A stretch of 64,000 nt of DNA from Cynocephalus volans (taxonomy: Eukaryota > Chordata > Mammalia > Dermoptera > Cynocephalidae). Each line of letters opens with the position of its first letter. Position 1 is the first letter of the stretch. The stretch lies in the NCBI RefSeq assembly GCF_027409185.1, contig NC_084475.1, positions 15,148,130-15,212,129 on the forward strand. The letters run 5' to 3'. Shown one piece after another: positions 32,721 to 44,180 of the stretch. The translations under genes were made by a program, and so were the position numbers. The notes under the pieces were generated by a model, which was not told the DNA's origin, did not search any database, and saw nothing but the letters and a program-made list of their open reading frames with translations.

Positions 32721-33803
32721 GGACCCAGCTGGAGCCTGGCCTGGGAGCCAGGATGGCCATCCACAAAGCCTTGCTGATGTGCCTAGGACTGCCTCTCTTC
32801 CTATTCCCAGGGGCCCAGGCCCAGAACCATGCCCCACCCGGCTGCAGCCCAGACCTCAACCCTCTCTACTACAACCTGTGTGACCGCTCTGAGGCTTGGG
32901 GCATTGTCTTGGAGGCGGTGGCTGGGGCAGGCATCGTCACCACCTTTGTGCTCACCATCATCCTGGTGGCCAGCCTCCCCTTTGTGCAGGACACCAAGAA
33001 GCGGAGCCTTCTGGGGACCCAGGTGTTCTTCCTCTTGGGGACCCTGGGCCTTTTCTGCCTTGTGTTTGCCTGCGTGGTGAAGCCTGACTTCTCCACCTGC
33101 GCCTCTCGGAGGTTCCTCTTTGGGGTCCTATTTGCCATCTGCTTCTCCTGCCTGGTGGCCCATGTCTTTGCTCTCAACTTCCTGGCCCGAAAAAACCATG
33201 GGCCCCGGGGTTGGGTGATCTTCACCGTGGCTCTGCTGCTGACTCTTGTGGAGGTCATCATCAACACAGAGTGGTTGATCATTACCCTGGTCCGGGGTGG
33301 TGGTGAGGGTGGCCCTTGGGGCAATGGCAGTGCCAGCTGGGCCATGGCCTCCCCCTGTGCCATCGCCAACATGGACTTTGTCATGGCACTCATCTACGTC
33401 ATGCTGTTGCTGCTGGGCGCCTTCATGGGGGCCTGGCCCGTGCTGTGTGGCCGCTTCAAGCGTTGGCGTAAGCACGGGGTCTTCATGTTGCTCACCACGG
33501 CCACATCCATCGCCATCTGGGTGGTGTGGATCGTCATGTATACCTACGGCAACAAGCAGCACCACAGCCCCACCTGGGATGACCCCACGCTGGCCATCGC
33601 CCTCGCTGCGAATGCCTGGGCCTTTGTCCTCTTCTATGTCATCCCTGAGGTCACCCAGGTGACTAAGGCCAGCCCAGAGCAAAGCTACCAGGGGGACATG
33701 TACCCCACCCGGGGCGTGGGGTATGAGACCATCCTGAAAGAGCAGAAGGGCCAGAGCATGTTCGTGGAGAACAAGGCATTTTCTATGGATGAGCCAGCCT
33801 CAG
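32721..33803 (+). CDS. GPRC5C: GPRC5C exon 2 (32 nt 5'UTR + main coding exon)
   Basis: Acceptor ctgtctctag ends at 32720; donor cag|gtaggt begins at 33804. It carries the start codon at 32753, the signal peptide, all seven helices and the first part of the tail. It ends in phase 1 (G of an Ala codon completed by exon 3). Confidence 0.95.
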
Positions 33804-36800
33804 GTAGGTCTTGGGACCCTCCCATGTCCCTTCCCCATCCCACGTCTTTTTATTTATTTATTTATTTATTTTTAAAAAGATGACCGGTAAGGGGATCTTA
33901 ACCCTTGATTTGGTGTTGTCAGCATCACGCTCACCCAATGAACTAACCGACCATCCCTACATAGGGATCTGAACCCATGGCCCTGATGTTATCAGCACCA
34001 CACTTTCCCAAGTGAGCCACGGGCCGGCCCATCCCAAGTCTTTTACTGCAGGACAGGGAGCCAGTCTCTTGAGCAAAGTGGAAGGCTCTTGAGGTTTTCT
34101 ACAATATTCTGCCTAACTGTTCCTAAATTCCCTTTATAAAATTTTTTTTCTATATTCATACAATTCATGCATATATTCTCATTGTAAAATTTCAAATGAT
34201 AGGTAAGACAAAATTATCCTCAACTGCTTCCCCAATTCTACCCCATCCCATCCTGTTCCATCCCCAGAACTGACCACCGTTGACTGGTATTATACCCCCC
34301 ACATGCCTCAGTTTCCTCATTTGTAAAACAGGGGTAATAACAGTTCCTATTTTATAGGGTTCTTGTGTGGTTTAAATTAATTAATGCACGTGCCTGGCTG
34401 GCACATGGAAAGCACCCTAAAAGAATTAGCTATTAGCTGGACATCTTACTATTATTATTATCCTTCCAGAACTTGTTTTTCTTTTTTTTTTGGTGGCTGG
34501 CCAGTCCAAAACTTGACCTTGGTGTTATCAGCACCATGCTCTCCCAAGTAAGTTAACTGGCCAGCCCATTTTTCTATTTATGTATTCATAATCATAATTT
34601 CCTTTAAGTCTTTTTCAGTTAATTTTTTTTTTTTAAATAAAAGCACTCGTGCCATGTAGTGATCTTAGTGGCCGATTTTAAGGACCACTAACATTTCTTG
34701 AGTACGTACTGTGTGCCAGGCCCTGTGCTAAGCCCCTTCCCGGTGTGTCCTGTTGCCTGCCTCTCATGTGCTTTCTCAGCCTGCTGGCCACAGCTCCTTC
34801 CCCTAACGTGACCAGGAAAGCTGGAGGCGCAATCTCAGAGCACTGACCCCCACCCAGGCGGTACTGATCAAGACGCTGGGGGCTAACAACTTTCCTAACT
34901 GCCTGGTTATCATGCCTGGCTCTAGGGCCTCTGCCAGGTCAGAGGCAGAGGCAGTGAAAGTTCCAGAATCACAGACATCCTTGTCTCTTCTCTACAAACT
35001 GTGAGATCCTCATAATCCCTGCTGTGGGGAAAGAAGTGACCCTTGTCCTGCCGAGCATTTGACCTTTGATCTGCCCTCCACGGCTGAGTGCGGCCCCCAC
35101 CCTGAGGTGGCCCCAGCATAGACACAGAGTACAGCCAAATGAGCGTGCATGGTGGGGTTGGGGGAAGTTGATGAAGCCAGCAGGAGAGAGGGGCTGATGG
35201 ACAAGTGTTGGGAGGAGTTTCAAGTCTCCTGTCCCCACCACTGCTCCTGCCCTCATGCCTGCCTAGCAGAGGCCTTTATCCTCTCGTGGCAAACACTTAT
35301 GGGGCTGTGAGTTTTTGTTTCTTTTTTTTTTTTCTAAATGTAAAAATCAATAGAGTGGTCCCGGCACTCAGGAAACCCTATGGAGGTTCTGGTCCCTCAG
35401 AGCTGTGGGACCATCAGCCCTGCTGGACAGATGTTGAGCAGCGAGGCCTGCTCGTGGGCCCCAGAGGTTGGCCAGCAGCTTTCCTCAGCATCTTGGGAGT
35501 GCCCAGCGGGGTGGAACACATGGGCAGCCAACACCCCGAAGGCAAAGGAAAGTATTCCTGGAGCTGAAAATAGTTCTGGAAATATGCCAAGGGGCCACAG
35601 GATGGGACGTGCATTCGATCTCCCTGGCTGGGCTCTGGGTTGGGGTGGGGGAAGAGTCGGCACCCAGCTGTGCTCTGGGAGGACATGAAGAGTCTTGGGC
35701 TGAGGGGTCTCAGCTGCATTTACCCCGGTGCCTGGCAGCTGGCCTGCAACCGCAGAGGACAGAGCTGGAGGCTGGCCATCTTGGAAGGCAGCCGAAGGCC
35801 CATGTGCCCCTCTTGGCCTCTAGCCCCAGAGGGCGGATGGGGATGTGAAGTTTGTTGATGAAGCATTTTTATGAGCTATTGGGTGTGGGGTCCCACACTG
35901 CAGGGAAGCAAAGCGGCATTGTACTCTCCCATTTGCACAAAGGGATTCTGGGCTTGGGAGGGGACCCTCACGTTCACAACCTCACCCCCAAGGCAGCCAC
36001 TCCTGGGTTAGATGTTACACCAGGGCCAGCCTGGCCCCCCTTCCCTGCCCCCAAGAGAGCCTTGCTTGGGTTGTGGGAGGTGGAAAAGGAAGCTGACAGT
36101 CCAAGTATCCTCAAACTGCCCCTGCTTTTTCTTGCAGCTAAGAGACCAGTGTCACCATACAGTGGGTACAATGGGCAGCTGCTGACCAGTGTGTACCAGC
36201 CCACCGAGATGGCCCTGATGCACAAAGGCCCGGTGAGTGGGGTCCCCATGATCCAGCTGAGGGCCACGGAGCCCAGACTCAGGCAGGATGGAGAGGGCTG
36301 TGCGGTCAGTGCAGGGTTGGGTGAAGGTGGTAGGGAGAAGGCCGGCTTCTCCATCTGGTGTGTGTAGCTGGGGAACCCTGAGCCCCAGTTCTTAACACCC
36401 TTTTCCTGGAGTTGACTTATCCACCACCTTTGGCTACATTGCAGTGGGACCTGTTCGTGTTATTGGGGTGTCACACACAGACTGGGGGCTGGATGCTGTA
36501 GAGAATGCAGAACAAGTTCTCACTGAGCCGGGTGGCAGCTGCCAGCTTTATCCTAAGGAGCCTGGGGAGGGACAAAGGGGACGGTCTTAGCAGGTGCTCC
36601 CAAAAGGGACATGGGACCAAATGTAGCAGGTCTGGATAGGTATTTACTTCTCAACCACAGCTGTCCCAAGGGGCCTCCAACTCCCCTCCCCCTACTGGCA
36701 GGCAGCAAATCTCGACCTTACACCTCCCCTGGGTTCTGGAAACCAGATGCTCCATTAGCCAAGGGAGGGGAGGAACAGGAAGACGGTGGGGTAGGGTAGG

Positions 36801-38505
36801 TTCTCCTCCATGCACGCTCCTCCCGGCTGGCAGGGCTGTGGGGAGAGGTCAGTGACCTGCCTTGGTAGGATGCTGGGAACAGGAAGCGAGGAGGTCAGCA
36901 GAGTGGCGTTCTCACCCCGCCTCTGAGCAAGGGACAGGGGGAGGCAAGTGAGGCTGAGAAACATCCAATCCCGGCTCCTTCCCTCTCCCTGAACCTGAAC
37001 CTGCGGCCAGGCCTGGGAGAGAAGATGGCTGCCAGCACCTGAGCTGGGCAGACCCCCAGGGGTGTGGACGACCACTGAACACTGTCCTCAGGAGCTACCC
37101 CCACCGTTGTTGCCCCTCAGTCCCTGGTGTGTTTTGAGTCCTGCTTCCCTGGGGGGATGATCTGGACTAACAGGGATATTTTATCTATTTTATCTTAAAA
37201 TGTGATCCCCAGACCACCAGCGTAAGCATCACCTGGAAACTTGCTAAATATGCAGATGGAAGGGGCACGGTGGGATGGAGCCAATTGTTAGTGTCCCTTC
37301 CTGACATCACCTTGGTAGCTTAGGATCCGCCACCCTCGGAGTAACTATCCCACACAGACCCGCAAACTGCAGTTGTTCCACATTTCCCAGCCCGCTGCTG
37401 AGCGGGCCCAGCTACGAGTGGGTGTGGCTTAACCAGCAGTCCAGGTGACTCCGGTGCAGACCCTGGTTTGAGAGCACTGATCTGGATGTTCCAGGGGCCT
37501 CGTGGGAGTAGGAGATCATAAACAAGTGGGAAGACAAGCTGGGTCAGATTAAATCGAAGGCTGATTTGGGGCCCTGGAGCTGCAGAGATTTGGTGGCAGC
37601 TGGTGGCAGCTCTTCTCCATAGGGATAAAGCAGGTGGGGCTAGCAGTTCAATTTTCCTCCAGGGTGGGGGCTGGGGCAGGTGTCTCAGGATCCTCTTCAC
37701 CCCATGGCTGGCAGGACCAGCTGCAGCTCTGACCACGTTCAGGCAGATAATTTGGGTTTTAAGTCTCCAAATCAGACTGGCTTGCCCAGACTCCTAGACG
37801 AGAGATGTGTAGGCATGTCCAGGGCCTAACAGAAGGGTGTACCAGGTTAGGAAGACCAGCAGCCATGATGCTGTTGGGTGTTGTAGTGACCCGTCCCCCC
37901 AAAGTTGGGGGACTCGGGGTAAATTCATGGAGGAATGGAGCCTGGGAGCTTTACCGGGCAGGTAATAGAGGCTGTGGGGTTCATCCTCCATTAGACCTAA
38001 GGTTTCCCTAAGAAACTAGAAGCAGGAGGGGACTTGAGAAGAGGACCCCCCTCTGTGCAGCCCTAGGACCACCTAAGGTAACCAGAGGCCTCATTTCCAT
38101 GCCTAGAGGCAGGGGAGAAAAGGGGTTCAAGGTCAGGCCTCTGTTCCCAGAGGCGGAGTCATCTGTCCCTGGCCACCACTGGGGCCTGGCCAGAGGGTGG
38201 GTAGGAGGGACTAGGAGTGGGGCTGGCAGGCACAGCCCTGCAGGAAGCAGAGTGTGTGCTCATCCACCCTGGCAGAACCTGCTCCCGGTCCCCCTGACTG
38301 TGAGACCGCCTGTTCTTCCTTTCAGTCTGAAGGAGCTTATGACGTCATCCTCCCACGGGCCACAGCTAACAGCCAGGTGATGGGCAGTGCCAACTCCACC
38401 CTGCGGGCTGAAGACATGTACGTGGCCCAGAGCCACCAGGTGGCCGCTCTGCCCAAAGACGGCAAGAACTCTCAGGTCTTTAGAAACCCCTACGTGTGGG
38501 ACTGA
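32753..38505 (+). CDS. GPRC5C: GPRC5C, orphan class C G-protein-coupled receptor 5C (three coding exons)
   Basis: The product is a plasma-membrane orphan receptor of the retinoic-acid-inducible GPRC5 (RAIG) group: class C receptors with a short N-terminus instead of a ligand-binding lobe. Its ligand is not established. Joining 32753-33803, 36138-36232 and 38326-38505 gives exactly 441 codons plus TGA, the human length. The start MAIHKALLMC is chosen because it begins a hydrophobic signal peptide (residues 1-23) matching the human form. Hydrophobic helices lie near residues 50-75, 86-109, 120-144, 153-178, 206-231, 241-264 and 279-299. C116 and C202 are placed to join extracellular loops 1 and 2, and NGS at 191-193 is a glycosylation site in loop 2. 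The cytoplasmic tail (about 300-441) is tyrosine-rich and ends RNPYVWD. All junctions are GT/AG and the frame is intact. Confidence 0.97.
33851..34029 (-). mobile_element. tRNA-Ile-derived SINE, dimer, in GPRC5C intron 2
   Basis: Reverse dimer with a (TTTA)n tail flanked by catcccacgtctttt (33836-33850) and catcccaagtctttt (34030-34044), 14 of 15 identical. It starts only 48 bases downstream of the exon 2 donor. Confidence 0.93.
34305..34440 (+). mobile_element. MIR SINE fossil, GPRC5C intron 2
   Basis: Sense MIR: 'cctcagtttcctcatttgtaaaacaggggtaataacag', 'ttatagggttcttgtgtggtttaaattaattaatgc', 'ctggcacatgg'. Confidence 0.78.
34481..34567 (-). mobile_element. tRNA-Ile-derived SINE, monomer, internally deleted
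   Basis: Reverse monomer: ggtggctggccagtccaaaa, then directly cttgaccttggtgttatcag. A few bases around the B box are missing. Confidence 0.86.
34568..36137. other. GPRC5C intron 2, right part
   Basis: Includes 'gtacgtactgtgtgccaggccctgtgctaagc' (about 34703-34735, a MIR/L2 remnant) and otherwise unassigned GC-rich DNA. Overlapping frames at 35380-35860 show no domains. Confidence 0.4.
36138..36232 (+). CDS. GPRC5C: GPRC5C exon 3 (tail)
   Basis: Acceptor tttttcttgcag ends at 36137; donor ccg|gtgagt begins at 36233. 95 nt encoding AKRPVSPYSGYNGQ... to ALMHKGP, ending in phase 0. Reading through the donor would continue in frame for about 45 codons to a stop at 36365-36367. Confidence 0.95.
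36233..37195. other. GPRC5C intron 3, left part, nothing recognised
   Basis: GC-rich unique intronic sequence without named repeats. Confidence 0.4.
37196..37482. mobile_element. hAT-type (MER5-like) DNA transposon fossil, GPRC5C intron 3
   Basis: The left end 'gatccccagaccaccagcgtaagcatcacctgg' and right end 'caggtgactccggtgcagaccctggtttgagagcactg' are the two arms of the MER5 group. The middle is diverged. Confidence 0.68.
37483..38325. other. GPRC5C intron 3, right part, nothing recognised
   Basis: Unique-looking intronic DNA up to the polypyrimidine tract and acceptor of exon 4. Confidence 0.4.
38326..38505 (+). CDS. GPRC5C: GPRC5C exon 4 (C-terminus, stop)
   Basis: Acceptor cttcctttcag ends at 38325. 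It encodes SEGAYDVILPRATANSQ... to the terminal NPYVWD and TGA at 38503-38505. Confidence 0.95.
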   Translation, partial: SEGAYDVILPRATANSQVMGSANSTLRAEDMYVAQSHQVAALPKDGKNSQVFRNPYVWD

Positions 38506-38915
38506 GGTGGCAGGGGCCAGGATTTGGGGAGGGCCCTCAGGACCTTGCCGGGGTGGGGGACTCTCCAGGAATCCTGTGCCCTATGGCTTCCCCTGCCCCC
38601 TTGCTGGCTCAGGCCAGCTTGCCCTCAGAGCCTGAGGTCCTCCCTGCCTGCCAATGTCCGAGTGGGTGTCCTGGGTGCCCCCACCCACTCCTCAGTGTTT
38701 GTGGAGTTGAGGAGTTGACCCCGGCTGCATGCCAGGGTGACCTCCGGTGGTCATGCTCCAGCCAAATAGTGTTCTTCTTGGGGTGTTGGCCCGTCAGCGC
38801 CTACATTCTCTGGAGATTCCTGCAGCCTCAAGAGATTTTGCAGGCGCTTCAGGCCTGGATCTTGCTCCTCTGTGAGGAACAAGGGTGCCTAATAAACACG
38901 TTTCTGCTTTATTAA
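38506..38915 (+). other. GPRC5C: GPRC5C 3'UTR
   Basis: Runs from the stop codon to the expected cleavage site 15-25 bases beyond the AATAAA at 38891. Free of repeats. The exact 3' end is inferred. Confidence 0.75.
38891..38896 (+). terminator. GPRC5C: polyadenylation signal of GPRC5C
   Basis: Canonical AATAAA in 'gcctaataaacacg', followed by a GT-rich stretch (gggatcgtggtttctg) near 38925-38940, as expected for cleavage near 38915. Confidence 0.85.
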
Positions 38916-39632
38916 CTTGCTCTGGGATCGTGGTTTCTGATCTGGGCTGTCAGCTTCCGGTGAACCTCTCCTCCACCTGTGGGCGATTCCTCTTTCTCCT
39001 CCCTCCAAATCCAGCTCACATTTAAAGCTGCTGCTGCTTTTTCCTTCTGTGCAATTAAGTAGCTGACGGCCTCTACCCAGGGAAGGATTCTTGAGCAGAT
39101 CCTCTGTGCTGTGCATTGGAATGAACGTCTGGGCTCAGCTCAGGCCTGGGACGCGGTCCTCCACCTGGGCTGGTCTGAAGTCAGGCAGCTAGGCACCTTT
39201 CCTCAGGGACCCCCTGGCCGTATTCAGGGACAGAACAGGGAAGGCGGACCTACAGGCAGAAGGTCGTCTGTGTAAGGGAGGATCAAGTCACTTCAGTTGC
39301 TCTTGGGGGAATGATAGTTAAGATCCTTCAGGGGGTGAGGTGGAAAACCATTCTGCTCCATGCTGTGAGGCCACACGGGCTATACATGGAAAGGCATGGA
39401 TCGGACAGGGCCAGCAGTTGTTTACAAAGTGGGTTTACCAAGGTGGAAAAGGTCAGGCCAGGTCTCGGTTGGTTTCAATCCTAGGTGGTAGTCAAAATGT
39501 CCATTTGCTCAGTACATTACGGTAAACAAAAGCCTCTCCACATCAGCTCATTTTAATCCCCCGGAGGCTGCCTTGAAAGGTAGGCAGGACAAGTATTCTG
39601 TCCCCTTTCCAGAATCAAATTTCATTTTAGGG
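38916..39632. other. intergenic downstream of GPRC5C
   Basis: No gene or repeat recognised. The final 11 bases (39622-39632) are the target duplication of the next SINE. Confidence 0.4.
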
Positions 39633-39798
39633 GGCCTGCCCGTGGCTCACTCGGGGAGAGTGTGGTGCTGATAACACCTAGGCCACGGGTTCGGATCCTA
39701 TATAGGGATAGCCGGTTAGCTCACTGGGTGAGCATGGTACTGACAACACCAACTCAAGGGTTAAGATCCCCTTACCAGTCATCTTTAAAAAAAAAAAA
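39633..39798 (+). mobile_element. tRNA-Ile-derived SINE, dimer, with target duplication
   Basis: Sense dimer between exact 11-bp repeats tcattttaggg (39622-39632 and 39799-39809). Left-unit B box ggttcggatcc is intact; right unit has ggttaagatcc. Confidence 0.93.
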
Positions 39799-39809
39799 TC
39801 ATTTTAGGG

Positions 39810-42800
39810 CTAGAGAGGACATTAGGGGTAGTTATCGCAGGGATAGTTCTCTTTTCACAGGTAAGCAGACTGACCCAGTGAGGCCACACCGCCTCTAGGT
39901 GGCCAGATCAAGACCAGCTGGGTTTTCTCGAAACTGACGTGCAACGGGCTTTCTGCTCGGCCCTGCCCGGGATGGCCAGTGGCCCCAGTGGCCTGGGCCG
40001 TGCAGAGGAGACAGTAGTGTCCTAACCCTTGGACACTGGCTCAAGATTTGCAAGGGGGCTGCCCCTCCCAGCCTTGGGAATGTTTCTCCCCAACTGGTCA
40101 GAAGCTATTTTCTGACACTGGTTATAAGGAAAAAAAAAATGTTTTTGTTGAAAGGGAGAGAAAGGTTGCCCGAAAAAAATAAGATTTCTCCCAGACTTCT
40201 CCTTTTACTTTCAGATTACACCAATGTCCCTGGGAACCAAAACACTTTTTTTGTAGTAAAAGCCAGTTCTTGGGTAAACAGCAGTAGGGTCCCCTTTGAC
40301 TCTTGTTCTTTCTGGTTACTTTAGGCTCAGTCCCCGCAAAATAAAACGCGATGGTAGATGCCCTCTTTCCTGGACTGCACGTCGTTCTGATGTCCTCATT
40401 CCTCTGTACTCAGTCTGGGCAGGGCCCAGCACCTTTCCCGCCCTTGTCATTGGAGCAGGGAGGGACTGGAGGCCACCGACCTGAAGCTGTGGACTGAATG
40501 GGGGACGCTGCAAAGCCCCGAGGCATGTGGCGGGGGCTCTTAGGACCAACCCTCTTCCTGCCCAACACAACCTCTCCTGGTCCCCAGGTGACTGCGGCTG
40601 CAAGGAGCTGTCTGCAGACACCCAGCCTGCCTCCATCTCCCCTCCTTAACACTCTCCCTCGCCAAATCACAGCCCCTGGGTCCCCATACTGTGGTTCTCC
40701 ACAGATCCTCCTCCCTACTGTGAACAACAGGCCCCAGTTGCCCCTGTCTCGACACTGTGGACCTTCCCAGCCTGGCCATCTTTTGGTGTCCAGCAGCAGC
40801 TTGCCCCACTCTGTACCTAGTGGATCTTCTCTATGAGCCTTTGGAGCCAAGCCATGGCAGAAGATGGCCCTTGCCCTTCTCACCAGGGCCTCCTGCCACC
40901 ACCTAGACTGTGGAAAGCCATCGAGCTGGGGCAGAGCTCAGCCCGAGGCCTGGACAGACTCTGCTTCTCTTTATGGCCCATGGGTTCTGGATCTGAGTCC
41001 CTTTGCACCATGACCTCAAACCTCACCCACCCTCAATGAACTGGGTCCTACCGAGAGACCAGCCCTGTCCTCTGCTTCCAACTGCCCCTCACCATCTGGG
41101 ATGGGGACTCCCACACTGGTCACAACCAGGAAAGCTCTCCTCGTCCAGCACTACCTCATGGAGAACTCTATAAAGGAGTGGGGGAGTTGGCAGGACACAG
41201 GGGCATTTGGGGCTTGGCACCATTTACCTGCCTGCAAAACTCCTAGAGCCTCTTTTCCCCTCCAAAACTGGCTTTTGGCTTCTGAACCAGTTCAGAAGAT
41301 GGCTCCTGGGGCAGCTGCAGGTGTAAATGCCCCTGAATTACCTGGATCTCACAGGTTCTGGCCATGCAGCAGGGACCTACTGTGGCTACCTGGACATCTC
41401 TGGTCAGGGCCTAGAAGCACCCTTAGGATTCTCAGGGTGGAGGTCAGAATTGCATTCTCAGGAACAAGTTAAGAGTCCTGGACCAGAAGAGTTGGGGTCT
41501 AGGCCTCTCCATGACTGAGACTGTGGGACTTGGGGAGGCCCCTTAGGTAAGTGTGATCCAGGACTGAAGATGTGCCCATTCCTGGTGGATGGGCGGATGT
41601 ATGTTTCTCCCTCTCCTTGAGCAGCAGACATTCTTAGGGCATCTGGATGTGCTGGCACTGTTTTCATCTCCGGAGGAGCCGCTCATGTCCTTGGCCTTAG
41701 GACATGTTCCAGAGGGTCCTGTCAGCCACCCAGGGAAGAGTGGGGCGTTGTCAGGACCTGCATGGTGCTGGCACCAACGGTAGAGATGGGCACAGCTCCA
41801 GACTCGTGGGAATGAGATCTCTGCAGCATCCTCTTCCCTGGCTTTGTCCTGCCCTTGGGACTCTTTATCTAAGGGGGTCCTCTCCAAGTGTGCCCCGGGA
41901 GCTCAGTCCTCAGCCCAGCATCACTGAGTGCCAAGGTGCAGGGTGAGGACAAGAGGAGCTCCCTGAGGAGGTGCCCTGTAGGCAGTCGCACAGGTCTCCA
42001 ACACCACCCTCCTGTCCCTAGCAGCCTGTGCCTTTGTCACTAGAGTTTTTTTCTAGAGATAAATTGAGTGAACAGTCCCCGCAGAGTAGGACTGTATCCC
42101 CTAGGACTCCTGCACCTTCACTTCTTTATTGTGTCAGGTTGCAGGAACCCTGGCAGTGCCAGGTGGCCAGGGGCTGCAGCCTGCAGTGAACGTGGATTGT
42201 TTTATAGCTTGATCCCTCTGGGGTCTGCTGGTGAGGCTTGGGGAGGGATGAGCTTCTGAAAGAAGCCTATTTGCTGGGATTCAGGGGTATCTAGTGGCCC
42301 TGCTTATTACTCTGATCCTTGGCCACCTAGAGGAGAAGATAGATGTGTTTTTAGAAGGAGAGAGGTTCCTTCATTGCGGTGGTCAAGCTGCTTCGCAAAC
42401 ATGCCTTGAATGGAAGAAAACTAGGCCAGAAGTCGCTGCAGGTTCACCATCGGGCCAACACCTTGGTGAATTTCACACCCACCACTGTCAAACTGCGGAG
42501 CTTGAAGCAAAGGAGTTTGGGCTTAATAACTGTGCTCAGAATTAAATGACCTTATCCTCTGTTCTTGCTGCCACTGAATTCCTGTGTGTTCATGAATTTT
42601 TTTTAGGATTTATTAAAGGTATAGTTTTCCCCCAGACCCCTTCTATACCAACAAAGCATGTTTGATTCCAACTAATCTTTTTCTTGCTTGGAGATTTATT
42701 CTAAGGGGGAAAACTGGCCTCTAGAAAAGATTGAGCTCAGCCAGCCAAGCCCAGAGACCAGTGACCCCCCCCCCGCGCGCCACAAGATGCAGGGATAGGA

Positions 42801-43435
42801 CTGGAGAGGGACGACCCTGCTAGTAGCCCTGCTGCTACCTGACATTGTGGGGGGAGGTGGCCAGGACAACCCACTGGGTGAAATACTCAGCTCACAGAAA
42901 GGCATGTGGGGTCAGGGGATGATCGAAGATTCTCCCAGGCAGGAGGACCTGCCAAGTGCCACTCCCAGCCTTCTACCTTACTCATGGGGCTCTTGTTCAG
43001 CCTCTCACAGCTCATAAGAAGAGAGCAGGAAACAGTTAGGTGACTTGCCTATGATGATGCTGCTCATGAGGGTCTGTCAGCCCTCTGGCCCATTCTTACC
43101 AAGACTAGCATTTTCTCTGGCCCCCAGAGGACGTGCCAAGGTCAGGCACAGGTGCCAGTGACCAGACAGTTTCCTGTCTGCTGTCTCCACTCTGGGCCCT
43201 CCAGGAAGCTGCAGCCCCTGCTCCCAGCAGCCACATGAATTATTTAGCATCTGCACTAGCCCAGCAGTGCTCTGACCTCATCCTCCTCAAGAAAAAGTTG
43301 CTGATGGGGCAGAGGCTGAGGTAGCAGATCTCTCTGGAGTGCAGATCATTGAAAGAGGGACACCAGCATCCTCAAGGAAGGAGGTGCGGACCACAGACCC
43401 AACTACCCTTGTAGCAGGAGGCAGCTCTGCAGAGT
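39810..43435. other. 3.6 kb intergenic block, repeat-poor, no gene supported
   Basis: Long stretch without recognisable transposons or exons. 40500-41050 and 41540-41950 carry opposing frames of 80-157 codons, none with a domain. Lack of repeats between two immune/epithelial genes could reflect regulatory DNA, but nothing direct shows it. Confidence 0.4.
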
Positions 43436-43560
43436 GGAGAGAACATGGCTCAGGAATCCAATGGCCATGAGTTCAGATGCTGGCTCTTACTAGCTCTATG
43501 ACATTGACTGCTCCCTTGACCCTCAGTCTCCTCATCTGAAAAATGGGAGTACCAACCCCC
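43436..43560 (+). mobile_element. MIR SINE fossil
   Basis: Sense MIR: 'atggctcaggaatccaatggccatgagttcagatgctggctc', 'tgaccctcagtctcctcatctgaaaaatggg'. Confidence 0.75.
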
Positions 43561-44084
43561 TGGGTTGACAAGGCAGAGCAGCCAGGCACTAGCTGCCTGG
43601 TGTTTCCTGCCTACACAAGCTGGTCTCCAGGCCAGATTTCACCATCTACTGTTTCATGGAGGCGCCACACCTTCTCTTTCCTCTGCTGTGCCTCATGCAC
43701 TGGCTCCGCAATGTGGGTGGGATGCAGGTGCCAGGATTGGAGGTGATGCTAAGAAGGACAGGCCCTGGGTGGTGTCCTAAAGGGCAGAGGAAAGCGGCTA
43801 ACAGTAAAGGCAGCAGGAGGGTCAGCAGTGCCCAGAGGATGTCCAAGAAGCTAGAGGAAGAGCTGGGGTGGAGCCGCTTGCTGTCTGTCAACAAGTTTAT
43901 TGAGCATCTACTCGAGATATAGAGGTGAGCCAGATCGGGCCCCTGCCCTCCTCTGCCGGGTCAGACCCACCGACTAAAGTGGAAGTGGTCGTGGTGAGTT
44001 TAGTCGGGGTGGTGTTGGCATGAAGCAGGCAATGCCTCCAGCAAGCTTCCATCAGGCACCCGCTTCCTGTCCAGCAGGGTGTCC

Positions 44085-44180
44085 TCAGGCCCAGCCAGGC
44101 TCTAACCAGCTCTGTGACTTTGAGCAGCTCCCTCGACTCTCCCTCGGTTTCCTCAACTGTAAAATGGACTCCGATGCCTC
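44085..44180 (+). mobile_element. MIR SINE fossil, partial
   Basis: 'ccagctctgtgactttgagcagctccctcgactctccctcggtttcctcaactgtaaaatgg' is the MIR core in sense orientation. Confidence 0.7.

Noticed and set aside
32869-33682. Long minus-strand frames opposite GPRC5C exon 2
   Set aside because: Shadows of a strongly biased coding exon; the plus strand encodes a clear seven-helix receptor.
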